From Marasmius tenuissimus (Eukaryota > Basidiomycota > Agaricomycetes > Agaricales > Marasmiaceae), in assembly GCA_029532415.1 (NCBI GenBank), contig JAQOTA010000053.1:1736001-1800000 (forward strand): 64,000 nt of DNA. Reading direction: 5' to 3'. Under the pieces are notes generated by a model. The model made no database searches. It was not told where the DNA came from and saw only the letters and a program-made list of their open reading frames with translations. The translations under genes were made by a program, and so were the position numbers. Positions 1 to 11,503 of the stretch are shown here, in pieces (within the stretch, counting starts at the first letter, position 1; the number at the start of each line of letters is the position of its first letter).

Positions 1-127
1 TAACGCCCTTGCTATACCGTAGACGTTAGACGAGAACTAATACAAGAGTGACTCCTGATGAATCCCACCCAAATGATCCAGCCAAATTCCCTGAGGAGCC
101 TCCGCTGTCCAGCAACCAAGTTCAGAC

Positions 128-1325
128 TCAACGCGTATATCCAGGCGGAGGAGCTTCATCCAACTTTTGCTGCCTCAGAAGTAACGATCTCTTCTCCGTA
201 GGCCCACTGTGACCTGCCATTGGGCTCATTAGTGCGGGAGAAGAAGACCGGGTCATGGTGCTGTCGCCATAACTTGAGCCTCCAGCGGTGGATGGAGCAT
301 TCACATGTGCACCGGCGTAAGTCTGGGACCCGAGAAGAGGAGCAGCGAAACCGGAGTGAGGGGAAGGAGGAAAACCACCACCGTGAATGTGATGCTGGGA
401 GGGACCGGAGGGAACGTTGAAAGGAGTAATTCGACCAGAAATAATGACTTCGTCAATCTCGAACGTGGCGAGATGCTGTCGTCGTTGTGCTCTTCTTCTT
501 TTCCAAAGAACGACGAGGAAGATAAGCCCGCCGAGGAGGAGGACGCCACCAATGACTCCGCCAACTATGGCTCCTATGGGAGCCCCATGGTCGGAATTGG
601 AGCTTGCAGGTTGTCTGACTTCGTCTGGCTCTTCAACGCTTGATACATCAGACGTGAGTTGGGAATCGAAACAGAAGGAAAAGAGGTGATCACTAACGTG
701 TAAGTCGCATAATCAAAAGCGATATAAACGTTGTAGGGCCTTTTCCCTGTTGCTACATCCAGGGTATGGTAACGATTTTCCAGCCCTTCTTCTCTGTACA
801 CTTCGACGTTGTACTCCAATCCACCTTGGTACCGTGGCTCGTGCACGTAAGATTTTCTGACTGCGCCATCAAGAGTGAAATTGCATTCGGTACGTGTTGT
901 GATTCCTGGTCCGTAGTCGTCGTTTGCTAGGATGAAATAAACCGCTATTCCCGTTCCTGATTGAGATTACAGATTCAGAGGGCGTGTATGAATGAGCCGA
1001 TCCCCTGGTACTCACCGTTAAACCGTAGAGTAAACCCCATATTATCCATAGTATCTGACTGATACGTCGCAGCGGTGTACGTCCCGTTGATTGCGAGCCT
1101 TGTATCGGGCTGTATAACACAACCATCCTGGGTCAGTGTACATGTCTGATCCTTCCAAGTTGTCGCGCTACTAGGGTAGTAGCTTGGGAAAAAATTAGTC
1201 GACGGGTCACCGTAGCTGTCGTCGATGTATCGTGTGATTGTCTTCGCTTGTGCACGGAGATGGGAAACGGGAAGAATAAGGCAGACTGATGAAAGGAGCG
1301 TAAGAAGAGTTGGCAGAAGCTGCAT
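128..1325 (-). CDS. Secreted-type single-pass membrane protein, lectin-like ectodomain
   Basis: Three exons (1325..1016, 956..698, 638..128) join in frame to give about 359 residues. The start at 1325 puts a signal peptide (MQLLPTLLTLLSSVCLILPV) first; an in-frame ATG-like start 21 codons upstream would bury it. The ectodomain has the IDDSYGDP motif, paired cysteines and an HTLDV segment, the pattern of a large, functionally uncharacterised mushroom family that looks like a carbohydrate-binding fold. Near residue 220 a Gly/Val/Leu-rich transmembrane helix (GAIVGGVIGGVLLLGGLIF) is followed by a basic stop-transfer WKRRR and a Ser/Pro/His-rich cytoplasmic tail. Role inferred: cell-surface sensor or wall-associated protein; no enzyme motif is visible. 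A TATA box lies about 80 bp upstream. Confidence 0.8.
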
Positions 1326-1403
1326 TGGACGCTCGTAGGGTATCTTTGCTGGTGGGCAAGTGGGCGAAGGGTACGAGCGCGGTGCCACTAAACCAAGGTC
1401 CGA

Positions 1404-1411
1404 CTTATATA
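1404..1411 (-). promoter_or_regulatory. TATA box of the membrane-protein gene
   Basis: TATATAAG on the minus strand, 79 bp upstream of the ATG at 1325, a normal spacing for a fungal core promoter. Confidence 0.5.
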
Positions 1412-2470
1412 CGAAGTCGTTTATTGGGTCCCATCAAAACGACCCCGCCTGTCAGCATTTAGAATCACGTACCATGTATCGATTTTAGAGCGCCACCGCG
1501 CCCATGGGGGGGTATTTGTTTGAGAGCACCGTCACCCAGCGTCGCTAACAGGCGGGCGGGAATAGCAGAGAAGGGTGCGTCTAAGTGAGTCAGTGACGGC
1601 TAGGAGATAATTGGGCAGATCGCTGATCCTCCGTCCACTACAGAGTGAGTTAAACAGTAGGTTCCTTCTATTGCAATTGAGCGCCCCTGAGGCTTGTAGT
1701 CTTCGAGGTGATATGTTTAGCCAAGCGGAATTCTCTGAAGACTTTCGACAGTTTCAGATAGCAGAGAGTTGAATGTTATTGCATAAAATGGACTTGCGAG
1801 ATTGAAGTGGTGAGGACAGGGAGAACACAGGCTACTTGAAGCTGAATTGATCGGGGTAGGTCGTGCCAAGCGCCCCGGATGGGACGGATATGGGTTCACT
1901 GCGACCACCGCTTTGTCCATGAGCCCGAGACCAAGTTCCAAGTGACTGTGAGTGAGTCAATCAACATAGAACGACGAAACAAGTGCTTCTAGTACGTCAA
2001 CTTCGAGGAGCCAAATGTCCAGTAGAACCAGTATGCCAGTTTTCCAGCGGTGCAGTAGCGCGATTGAGACGCGCCCGGCGGATAGTCGTGACCGTAAAAC
2101 TGTTAAAACGAATGAAAAAGAGTCCAATCAGGTACGCATGTGGAGCAGAAAGGCTGAGGACTGAGACCGCAGGTGCTAACACCGAGGGATTACCGCAACT
2201 CGTGGTGGTATTCGTCGAAGAGGCGACGCGTGTGAGAAACGGTTACGATGTGTCTCCACAATACCCTATCTGGGCAAATCTCAGGTTCTAAAAGTGAATC
2301 CGAAGGGAAAAAACAAGACATGTATAAGTTAGTGAGTAGCTAGCGAAAGCAGTACGAAGCGTGAATAGACGTGGACAACAAGATGCTACATACAACACAA
2401 CATGCAGGAGAGATATGCAGAGATACAACAAGAAGCCTAGATGATACAGGTTCGACAAGATACAATGAGG
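1412..2470. other. Intergenic, nothing recognised
   Basis: About 1 kb between two minus-strand genes. Short open frames on both strands (61-102 codons) have no signal peptide, repeat or known motif. It probably holds the promoter of the left gene and the 3' UTR of the right one. Confidence 0.5.
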
Positions 2471-3822
2471 TTAGGACGAATAGTTGATGTGATGGGTATG
2501 AGTGGTATGAGGATGCGGATGTGTATGACCATGGGTATGAGGAGCGTGGGGAGCATGGGGAGCGTGAGTAGCGTGAGTAGAGTGTGGGTGCGTGTGAGGA
2601 CCAGCAACGGGGCCGGGATGGTGCATCGCCGGACTCGCCACCAGCGTCGGACTGGCTTGATGGGCGTTCATCTCCTCCCTGGCACTGAGGAGAACATCCG
2701 TAACTAGAGCTTGCCTCGTCTCGTCCCGAATTTCCCTCCATCGGTTTTCATATTCCACTAGCAATTGCTCGTATTTGCCTTTTGCCGCTGGTGTTGTCCG
2801 AATGAGTGCACGGAGAATGTACACGCCAGCGACCCATTCCACCTCGTCTGACTGCCATACCGAGTCTCGAGCGATGAGCTCGGAAAAAGCGAGATCGGTC
2901 CCGGTGAGTACGCCTAGTTCGATCGCGGCTGCGTGTATCCGAGCCCAAGTGATAAAGGACTTCTTCCGCTGCCGATCTAACGCGATACGATGCATCTCCT
3001 CGGCAAGATCCGATGATGAACCACCAGTGTGTGGGCATGGTGCGTAAATCGAATTCCGACGAATATGCATCTGTAATGCTGTGGTGACTGCCAAGGGACC
3101 AGAGGCTGACGCATGAGTAACGCCATCTGGGGGGAAAAAGTGGGCTGCATTCAAGAGTAATCGAACGTGATCATGAGGTGAGCCGGCAACATCTTGTGAA
3201 CAGACGTGGGAGAGAGCAATCATTGCAGGGTCTAACTGGAGGCGCGTGGACGGCAACGAGGATAGAATGAGGGTAGCCAACGTGTTTGGATCTGTGCATT
3301 GGATGAAAGCATCTACAGGCGATGTCGGTTGCTGTTGGTAAACGATGGGCGGGGCTGGTGCGGGGATTTGGGCTGGGGCTGTCGTAGGCGTCGTTTGCTG
3401 GACCGTCGCCAGCGATGGTCCTGCCTGCTGAACGACCGATACCTGCGAAGTCGATGCTGTCGATGGGCTCGCTGTCACTGCGCTCGTCGTTGGCGGGGCG
3501 GCGGCGTCCAATCAGCCTTCTTCACACTCCTCGGTCTCCCCTCTAGCTTCCTCCTCGTCCTACCCACAGTATTCTTGAACCAATTATAAATCTGCTCCCT
3601 GAATCTCCCCTCGGCCTCCTCCGCGCTCAACCCATTGAACTCAGGTGGGAGCCCAAACGTCGCAATGAACTCCACAGCCTTTTCCAGAGCATACTTCTTC
3701 GCGTCGCCGCGAACAGCACCCTGTGTCCGTCTCTCGAATTCAGGGAGGTGGCTCTTGAGAAATCCGAGTTGTTGGTCGGTGTAGGCTTTCGGTAGACGGG
3801 ATTTTCCTGCTGATGTTGACAT
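2471..3822 (-). CDS. Unknown basidiomycete protein with His-rich tail; frame change inside
   Basis: Not recognised by function. The first frame starts at 3822 (MSTSAGKSRLPKAYTD) and carries a charged region with conserved-looking FLKSHLPEFERR and WFKNTVGRTRRK blocks. A second frame continues from about 3511 to the stop at 2471 with a Gln/Thr/Pro linker, an all-helical region (roughly 170 residues containing RQRKKSFITWARIHA), and a tail made of His-Thr/His-Ala/His-Pro repeats that could bind metal. The frames overlap near 3480-3560. An intron 3563..3478 (weak GTAGGA donor, GCAG acceptor, 86 bp) would join them in frame; a frameshift is the alternative. The second half could be a separate ORF, but it has no ATG at its left end, which favours one gene. 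Confidence 0.55.
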
Positions 3823-4543
3823 GCTTCGGATTGAAAACCTCAGATTTACAGGTGTATAGGACACGCGTTCGCTACGTGTAGTGCACGGAACATCCCGGAT
3901 ACCTGACAATGAGAATATTAGCACCGCCAGGGCGAATTTAACCCAAGTTGAGTAATAAGTGATAGTCAGTGACTTGAATGGTTCCTTTGGAACTAGCTCA
4001 TCGAAGAATCTCCGTATTTTGCATGATTTTCATCTCTCAGGGCGTGAAGAAGGTAAGGATACTCACCTCATTGTTGGAAGGAAAGAGCTGAGATTTGTCT
4101 GGTTGGCTCAGGCAAAAAAAAAGGTCCCAGTGACCGGCCCTAAACTACATTACCCACGCTTCGGGTGTTCCCGAACGGCGGCTTCCCGCTCAGCGGAGTT
4201 CAAGTCTTCGAGTCCAACCACGGCTAATCGATGAGGAATGGCCTTCGTATCCAACGCTGCGAAGCCGATAGGATTTCCCCAAGTTGACCTACGCAACAGT
4301 TTTGATTGATTCCGCGGAACGTATCATCAGAGACAAATTACTTTCCGTTAAAACTGAACGCATAGATCGTCGCCCCGACAGCTTTGGCTACCAACACGTC
4401 GATGGAACGATTACCGAATAGATACGAGATCACTCTAGATTAAACAAAACTTGGAATGGTATACGTACAAGATGTTGCGTGTAATAACACCCAGAGAGAC
4501 TGTACTACGTACTGGTCTGTAGAATCTAGATTCCTTAACCCTA
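3823..4543. other. Intergenic, nothing recognised
   Basis: About 720 bp between the ATG of the His-tailed gene and the stop of SEC2. A short stretch near 4190-4215 resembles a tRNA T-loop (TTCGAGTCC) but no cloverleaf can be drawn around it. Confidence 0.45.
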
Positions 4544-7500
4544 CTAATCCTGGGCTCCCCCAATCCTCGCCCAAAACATCACCTCCTTTAACCTCACAAT
4601 CTCCTTCCAGGTCCTTTCCTCCCACGTTGCATCACCAACGTACATTGTCATGTCTTTCTCCTTTTCCTTCTGTGTGTCAATATCCTGATCCTTTTCGTCA
4701 TCCTTGACCGTGGGTAACGGTTTGTCGTGCGTCTCCATGGCATCATTGCCAGTCGTCGCCTGTCCCTGCTCAAGGCCTGGTTCAGCCTGATCGCTAGAGA
4801 GAGCAGTGGCGATGGCAGTCGTGATCGTAGCGTTCGTCTCTTCCTTCTCGTGCTTTACTTCCTTCTCCGTATCCACCGCGGTGCTGCTCTTCTCTGGGGA
4901 AACCGCGCTTTCAGGATTTGACTCTTGTTTGGCGTCTGCATCCCCATCCACAGCGACAATCTCGTCCGCTCTGACCTCTGCATCTCCCAGCTCGCCGAGT
5001 TTTTCCTGAGATTGTCCGGCCACAGAGGTTTCACCAACGGGAGTAGCAAAACCATCCTCCTGCTCCGTCTCTGTCTCCGTTTCTGTCCCCGTCGCCGCCT
5101 CCTCCGCCTCCTTCTCCCTCTCTTTCTCGAGTTCCTTCTCCTGCTCGAGTTTCTTCTCTTCCTCCGTCTCCTTCTCCTTTCCCCTCTCCTGAGCACTTCC
5201 CTCCTCAGTCTTTCCCTCCCGCGCTTTCACCTTCTCATCGTCCCTCTCAACATCACTCCCCCCATTCGGCGTAATCGCCCTCGGTCCAGCCGGCGAAGGC
5301 GGCACAGGTCTAGGCCCTCTCGCCATAGCCCTTCGAGGCAACGGCGGAGGCACCCCACCAACACCAGCACCAGGCGCAGGAGACCCACCCCTCACCGGAG
5401 GCACCAACGTAGGCGTCCCAGGCCTCGAATCCGGTAACGCAATCCTCGCCGGGTCCATCTGAGTCTCCCCATCAGCGTTCGCGTCATCCAAATCTAGCGC
5501 CTTGATAACAATCAAACTATTCCTCCCAGGTCTTCTCCCCTCACTTCGTTTCGGTAAAGGTGGAGGCGCGACTGGGGAACTTGGCACTGATCCTGGGGCG
5601 GGACTTTCTCTCCCTTCTCTTCCTTCGTTTCGTGCAGGTAGCGGAGGTGGGACTGGAGCGGGGGCTGGACTATCCCTCCCCCCTCCACGTGCAGGTAAAG
5701 GCGGCGGTTCCCTCCCCTCATTCCGTCTCGGTAACGGCGGTGGCGGCGGCGGGGGGGTCCCAGCCGGACTAGCAGTAAACACCGTCTCCATCGTCTCTCC
5801 CTCTCCCTCCGTCGGTAGAATCGCAATAGGCGGCGGTGGGGGCGGAGGCGGAGGCGGCACCATCCTCGTCGCAGTCCCACTCGAAATATTCGGATGCACA
5901 GGCGGCGGAACAAACGATTTCTTCTCCCCCGTTGGCGTCTGCACTGTCGGCGTCTTCGTCGGTGTCGCAGGTCCCTTCTCCTTCTCCTTGTCCTTCTCCC
6001 CACCCCAGCTAGCAGCTCTCTCACCCAACGCCGTTGCCATACCCCAAAGTCCCCTCCTCCTCGGTGGCGTCGCCTGCACCTTATCCCGATCCTTATCCTT
6101 ATCCTCACTACTATTGGTAACAGGCGAAACAGGTATATTGGGAACCTCTTCCTCCCACACCTTCTCAACAATCCCAGTCCTCACAAACGCCCACATCGAA
6201 CACGTCGCCCTCAACCTCGCAAGACACCATCCGGAATGACATAGCGGGTATATCGTCGAAGAAGAGGATTGAGATGGTGTACTCTGGTGAGTCGGATGGT
6301 TGACGGGGTGTTGTGGTGGTTGGGAGGGTAACGCCGACGACGACGCAGATGTGGATGTAGATGTGACAGCCTGAGCGATAGGACGAACGGAAGGTAAGGC
6401 ACTGGTAACCGGTCCGGATATTCGGAATATATGGACTTGTGAAGGTAGATTATCCGTGTCTATACGACCATCTGTTCCTCCCCGCGTAGTAGTATGCTGC
6501 CCTTTAATCCCAGGACTCGGCGGTGGTGAAGGATTCGCGGATCCATTCAACGGACGCTTGAAAATGGATGTCGACCACGACGTGTTGGAATTGGGGAGGG
6601 TGGGAAGTGAGAGGGGTATGGATGGGAGACGACTCTGGGAAGTCGGTGCCTGAAGACTCGGAAATATTGACACACCGCACAGTGCACAAACAATCGAGTT
6701 ATTTCCGAGTCCGGGGATGTTAGATGATGTGGATTGGGACTCTTGAAGGAGTGCGGTGGTGGGAATGGGCTCGATCGTGAGTTGGCCGCCGTGAATGGCC
6801 GCCAAGACGGAGCGTCGGGAAAGCCAATTGAGTGACGGGGCTATGTCTAGCCTCAGGGTAGGGTCTCTGGAGAGCGAGCTAAGCACAAGAATTCGACGAG
6901 AATTAAGAGTTACGACTCACGAATCTTCAATCATGAGACGGGCGATGAATGGCAAGGGTAATAAAGTAGTCATCGCAGGCGGTTGTGGTGAAGCAGGATG
7001 CACTGAGCGTAAATGTGCAACAAAGAGCAAGAATTCTTGATATGGTGCATGGGGACTCAGCAGACGTGTGGAATGAACCAAATCTCCGCCAAATTGCCTC
7101 TCTGACCATTTTCCTTTGCCCATCGTGACCTGCATGTCCTTCATCTGCTGTTCCGATGCTTCCTTATCCGCTTGGAGAACCTGCATCTGCTGCTGCATCA
7201 TCGCGACCGCTTCCTCTGCACCTTTCAGTGCCTGCTCCGCCGTCGTAACTTTCTGCTCGCTCATAGCCCTCGCATAGCGTGCCTCAGCGACCATAGTATT
7301 AGCCTGGTCGAACAGACTCGCGCTGAGATCATCCAAATCCTTCTCAATCGCCGCTCTCGCACTCTCCGCCTGACCGCGTTGCGCAGCCTCTTCAGTAGCC
7401 TTCTCCATCAACCTCGTCAGCTCCGAAGTAACCTGTGATTTCTCCACCAACAAACCCGTATTCAACGCCGACAAATGCTGCGTCCTCTCCAACTCGAGCT

Positions 7501-7783
7501 GAGAGATCCTCAACGTCGACGACCGAGCCGTCGCCGAAGCGACATGTAAATCATCTTCGAGGTCAGATACCCTGTCGTACGATTTCACGAGTTTGTTGTT
7601 CAACTGGGTGACTTGGGAGTATAAATCCTGTATTTGGCCTCGTAACGATGCAATAACGAGGGCTTGGGCGTCGCTGTCGGAGGTGCCGTTGATGTGACGA
7701 CTCTTCACGGAAGATTTGTCGTCGCTCATGTGGGTTTTTGAGTCTTCATTCGCGGTTTGTTCATCTGGAGGTCCCTGGGCCAT
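4544..7783 (-). CDS. SEC2: SEC2-family Rab guanine nucleotide exchange factor
   Basis: Two exons (7783..6921, 6878..4544; 42-bp intron) give about 1065 residues in frame. Residues about 40-200 are a continuous coiled coil containing DLSASLFDQANTMVAEAR, the hallmark of the Sec2/Rabin8 GEF domain that opens the exocytic Rab Sec4/Rab8. After it comes the conserved fungal segment PTLRLDIAPSLNWLSRRSV followed by Cys pairs (CALCG; CHSGWCLARLRATC). The next 450 residues are low-complexity: poly-Pro runs with PPLPARxxG repeats that look like SH3 ligands, then Glu/Lys-rich sequence. The last residues (ERTWKEIVRLKEVMFWARIGG) match the conserved fungal C-terminus. Expected to act on secretory vesicles at the hyphal tip. 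The chain is longer than yeast Sec2 because of the Pro/Glu-rich middle. Confidence 0.88.
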
Positions 7784-8455
7784 ATAATAAGGGGTAAGAT
7801 GAAGCAGAAGTGGGGGGTCGTGGGGGTCGTGGAAGACAAAAGTCGTGCACCAATGACGGCACAATGGGCCGACACAGCCGCGGATTTTGCCGGGGGTTAC
7901 AATGTGGACCTTCTCTCTCTCTTGAAGTTGCATACTACCATGGGCCGGGGCAACAAAATTCATAAGGAAGGTACAGTAACACTTCAAACTGATTCATGAA
8001 GAACAGCCGTTGATGGAGATCTCAGAAATCGTCAATCACGCTCAGAACGAACAGGCCAAAATTAGACGCCTCCACCAACTTTTTATAATCGACTTGACTA
8101 GGAATGGAGTAAGGCAGAATCATCAGGAGCTCGGAGGGAGGAACCTACCGGACTGGAGTCAGGAAAGTGTCATGAACACCAGAAGTTATGGACACTAGAC
8201 TAGAATTTCTGCGCGCTAATTCTCTTTTGTCGACTTGACCCGTCGGACCATCATTGGTGACCATAGGGCAGGGCAGGGCAGGGCCATCAAGAGAAAGGAA
8301 ACCCAGAGCCTACTACTGGAGTCATGAAAACAGCGGGTCCCGACGGGTCCGAAGGGGTAGATTGATGAGACTGGAACGCGTTGCCGCCCACATAAAGTGC
8401 GCTTCATCTTCATCTCCTCAACTCTTCTCTTTTTCTCTTTCTTTCAACGATCACT
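7784..8455. promoter_or_regulatory. Divergent promoter region, SEC2 and GNAT gene 1
   Basis: About 670 bp separating the start of SEC2 (minus) from the first GNAT gene (plus). It has a short direct repeat of GGGCA (three copies near 8268-8285) and a pyrimidine-rich run (about 8405-8445) just before the GNAT ATG, a usual fungal 5' leader. No other element recognised. Confidence 0.5.
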
Positions 8456-9331
8456 ATGTCGATCCCTCCCTCCAAAGTCCACATCAGACCATACCGCCCA
8501 GCCGATTTTGACGTGGTCAAGAGACTATTCTACGATGGGATGGCGTACGGACGTGAGTTACACAGAGTTTTTTCTTCAACGAAACTTACATTGAAACGCC
8601 CACAGCACTCACACCAGCGATCGAGTCCACTCGCGCAGTCTACAAGAATCCATATTCGATCCTATTATACCTGGCCGGTGCATTGTCCACCCTCTCTCCA
8701 TTCTTCTTCCATCGTTGGTTTTCCCAGCACCCACGTCTCCGCGTCCTAACACCCCTTCTGGGGAGCGGGATCGTCGCTGCGTACCTCCTATGGATCCCCC
8801 GACAGGCTCGGAAAATGATGGTTGCGTACTGCGATCAATGTATGAAGGAGGACATGAAAGATATCGTCGCACACTATGGGCTCAAACCCATAAAAGACGA
8901 AAGCGGCGAGACAAAGTACGAACCAGTTGGGAAAGGCTGTTTCTGGGTTGCAGAACACAAAGGCGAAGTCGTCGGTTGTGTCGGATTGGGTGCGTTCACG
9001 GTCCTACGTCAAACAGTCTAGGTCCATCACCACTCACACCAATCACACAGACAACAGCGATCAAGCCAATCCGTTGGTAGGCGAACTCCGTCGCCTTTCA
9101 ATCTCCTCCCGCCACCGGAACTTGGGTATCGCCTCTCTTCTTATCAAGACTCTCGTTTCTTTCGCGCGGGAACGTGGGCTCTCTACGCTACGCCTTGGGA
9201 CGTCCAGTTTTCAGCCAGCTGCGGTCCGTCTATACCAGAAGCATGGGTGGAAGATCACGGAGTCAAAACCCTACAAGGTGGATGTAATGCCCGTTACCTT
9301 CCAATTGCTGACCTTGGGGTACACATTATGA
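8456..9331 (+). CDS. GNAT N-acetyltransferase with membrane hairpin, copy 1
   Basis: Exons 8456..8552, 8606..8989 and 9051..9331 sum to 762 nt, 253 residues. The N-terminus (VHIRPYRPADFDVVKRLFYDG) is the first strand-helix of a GNAT fold. A hydrophobic hairpin follows (about residues 50-95, LYLAGALSTLSPFFF and GSGIVAAYLLWI), and then the rest of the fold: GCFWVAEHKGEVVGCVGL (strands 3-4), the acetyl-CoA loop region RHRNLGIASLLIKTL, and FYxKHGW-type end (RLYQKHGWKITES). The hairpin insertion recalls NAT8-like ER acetyltransferases, so a membrane-bound enzyme acting on amino acids or protein lysines is inferred. It lies tail to tail with a paralog. Confidence 0.85.
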
Positions 9332-9334
9332 CAT

Positions 9335-9352
9335 GGGGGGGGGGGGGGGGGG
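9335..9352. repeat. Poly-G tract, 18 bp
   Basis: An uninterrupted run of 18 G begins four bases after the stop of GNAT copy 1, in the short gap between two convergent genes. Homopolymers this long are often length-variable or miscalled. Confidence 0.9.
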
Positions 9353-9415
9353 AAACAATTTTCTTCAGATGTATACACTTATAGACGACCACTTTATAAT
9401 CGTACATCTATCTAT

Positions 9416-10350
9416 CTACTTATCGACATACGACAACCACTTTCTATAGAAATAGAATCTAATCTTCAACAACCCACTCGGCATCAACTTCGTGCTATCC
9501 ACAAAATACCCATTCTTCTCATACAGCACCCTGGGACCCGGTTGAAACTCCGTCGTGGTAAGTATAATCGAGGCCAACTTGTACTTGCGAGCATGGGCTT
9601 CAAAGACCTGATTGAGCTTCTGCGCGATACCGTGACGACGGTGATACGGTGAAACGACCATTCGACGCATCTCTCCGTGGGGTGGACCGTGCACGGACGA
9701 TATATCTACAGAGTGTCGTAAGCTCAGAGCCATGCAATGCGAACTCGAAGTATTTATGAACTCACCCAACCCAAGACACCCAACCACCTCATCCCCAATC
9801 TCAGCAACCCAAAACCCTTTCGGCCCAGTCGTCTCATAATCCCATTCCCCTGGACCCGTCGGTAAACCCCCATTCCCGACCCTTTTCAACTCGTAGTGAT
9901 CGACAATCTTGGACAAGTCGTCTTTGCAACTCGAATACGCAAAGTTGACATACAACGACGTTCTTCCGTGGAATAGAACACCCAAGTAGACCGTAGTGAC
10001 GCCAATCGCACAAATAGCACCATAAAAGGTCACATTATCCAGATACGAATTTGTGAGAGTAGAGGAAGAGGAGCGAAGAGTCATAGCGACGAAAGAAATC
10101 GAGATGGCGAGGAGGAGGTAACACCCGTAGACTGTGTGACTGGTGAAAGCATCGGATAGTGCGACTCTGGCGGGTGATCCAGCTGCGGCGCATGAAGTGA
10201 GTTCTCGTCGAAATCGAGAAAAAGAATGCGTAACTCTGACTGACCGCTGAAGACGATACAATCCTTGAATAACTTTTGGATCGTGTCTTGGTCCGATGGA
10301 CGACAGACACGGATCTTGACAGTGGTACGGGTGTTAGTCTTCGCGTCCAT
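9416..10350 (-). CDS. GNAT N-acetyltransferase with membrane hairpin, copy 2
   Basis: Exons 10350..10245, 10182..9766 and 9705..9416 sum to 813 nt, 270 residues. Order of parts mirrors copy 1: TVKIRVCRPSDQDTIQKLF, then two hydrophobic stretches (YGCYLLLAISISFVAM; FYGAICAIGVTTVYLGVLF), then GFWVAEIGDEVVGCLGLG, the acetyl-CoA loop YHRRHGIAQKLNQVF, and VLYEKNGYFVD. The last intron falls directly after the GCLGLG strand in both copies, which supports duplication from a common spliced ancestor. The two genes converge with only about 85 bp between stops. Substrate unknown. Confidence 0.85.
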
Positions 10351-11110
10351 GGTGAAGGATCGAGGTCAAGAGCAAGAGCAAGATAGAGGGTCCCTTAGTT
10401 ATACGTAGGACGGGTACCCCGGTTCAAATGATGAGTAATGGACTGCATTTTCGGGAGTTGCGAATTGACGTGCCCATGCGGAAAGGTGTTGAAAGGAAGG
10501 GCGTCGGCGTCGTGATAGGATCATGCGCGTTAGATCGATTTAGGCGCCCACTAGCGTCTATCAGTGATTAAAATATCGACATGATCGGAACATCACGAGC
10601 CTTTCTTCCATGTTTCAAATTCATCCCAGACTCCTGGCCTCTCTTGCAACTTAAGTTCCGGGCACTTACCTGCGCAATCTCAGGTGTTGTATTCCCTATT
10701 AAAACCCCCCACATGGTCTCAAGACACGCGATACACACAGGTGATAGGCAGCAGGCTGCGCACGCTGGACTGAGGGAGTCCGTAAGACCGGCGAGTCTTC
10801 AGGTTCACCGCTCAACTTTGGTTTACTGTAGAGCTCTCATCACCTTATGATTGATGAGCCCGGGAATCCAGCTACTCTCACTGCTTTTACTATGCCTGGG
10901 CTCACCGGTCACCTCGGCGGGTCTCCATCAAATTCTGGGCTTCCAGTACCCCGCGCTTTGTTTCACCATTCAATTCTTCAACAAGTTTTCTCGGGATTCA
11001 AGAAGATAGCATCGACGAGATTTACCCTCAATTTTTCCATTCACGATTATAAGGATTTCTTTCTCAGTGATCGATCGATCCGCCCTGCAGGAAAATTGCC
11101 TCCCAAACCA
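10351..11110. promoter_or_regulatory. Divergent promoter region, GNAT copy 2 and small secreted protein
   Basis: About 760 bp. The reading frame of the secreted protein stays open upstream to 10847, but that extension has no ATG followed by a signal peptide and looks like 5' leader. No other element recognised. Confidence 0.45.
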
Positions 11111-11503
11111 ATGATGACTATATCGCTCAAGCTGTTCTCTTTGTTACTTGTCGCAGCTACTCTCGTCGCTGGTCAAGCGGTAACGATCACACCGACGTAT
11201 GTACCCATTCACGTCTGTCTCTTCACCTTCCCTATGATCACCCCTACCTCTTCCAGCCGCGTCGACCCCCCACTAACAACCACCACCACCATTACCACCA
11301 CCATCGAAGTCCCATCCTGCACCCCAGTGATATGTCCTACACCCACCTACACAGGTCCCTGCGTGCCAATCTTGCAAGAGAGAGCTGCTCCGCCTGTCGT
11401 AACCGTCACCGAGATCGAAACGGTGACTTGGACGCGGTCTTGTCCGGGTCCTGGAGGATGTGGTGCTGTGTGGCCCGCTCCTACGCCCACGCCTTGCAAA
11501 TGA
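11111..11503 (+). CDS. Small secreted Thr/Pro-rich cysteine protein
   Basis: Two exons (11111..11196 and 11257..11503; 60-bp intron) give 110 residues. The N-terminus (MMTISLKLFSLLLVAATLVA) is a clear signal peptide ending near AGQA. The mature chain has a Thr run (TTTTTITTTIE), then spaced cysteines (SCTPVICPTP, GPCVPI, SCPGPGGCGA, TPCK), six or seven in all. No membrane segment or GPI signal. Similar small secreted proteins are common in mushrooms and are often called effector-like or wall-associated. No function can be assigned. Confidence 0.75.
   Translation: MMTISLKLFSLLLVAATLVAGQAVTITPTYVPIHVCLFTFPMITPTSSSRVDPPLTTTTTITTTIEVPSCTPVICPTPTYTGPCVPILQERAAPPVVTVTEIETVTWTRSCPGPGGCGAVWPAPTPTPCK

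Noticed and set aside
4180..4230. tRNA-like T-loop word TTCGAGTCC
   Set aside because: No acceptor or anticodon stem can be paired around it.
5502..6239. Plus-strand open frame of 245 codons, Gly-rich
   Set aside because: It lies antisense to the Pro-rich part of SEC2. The Gly runs are the mirror of Pro codons, and no signal or domain is present.
10847..11110. Upstream extension of the small secreted protein
   Set aside because: In frame, but adding it would bury a clear signal peptide. The start at 11111 fits better.
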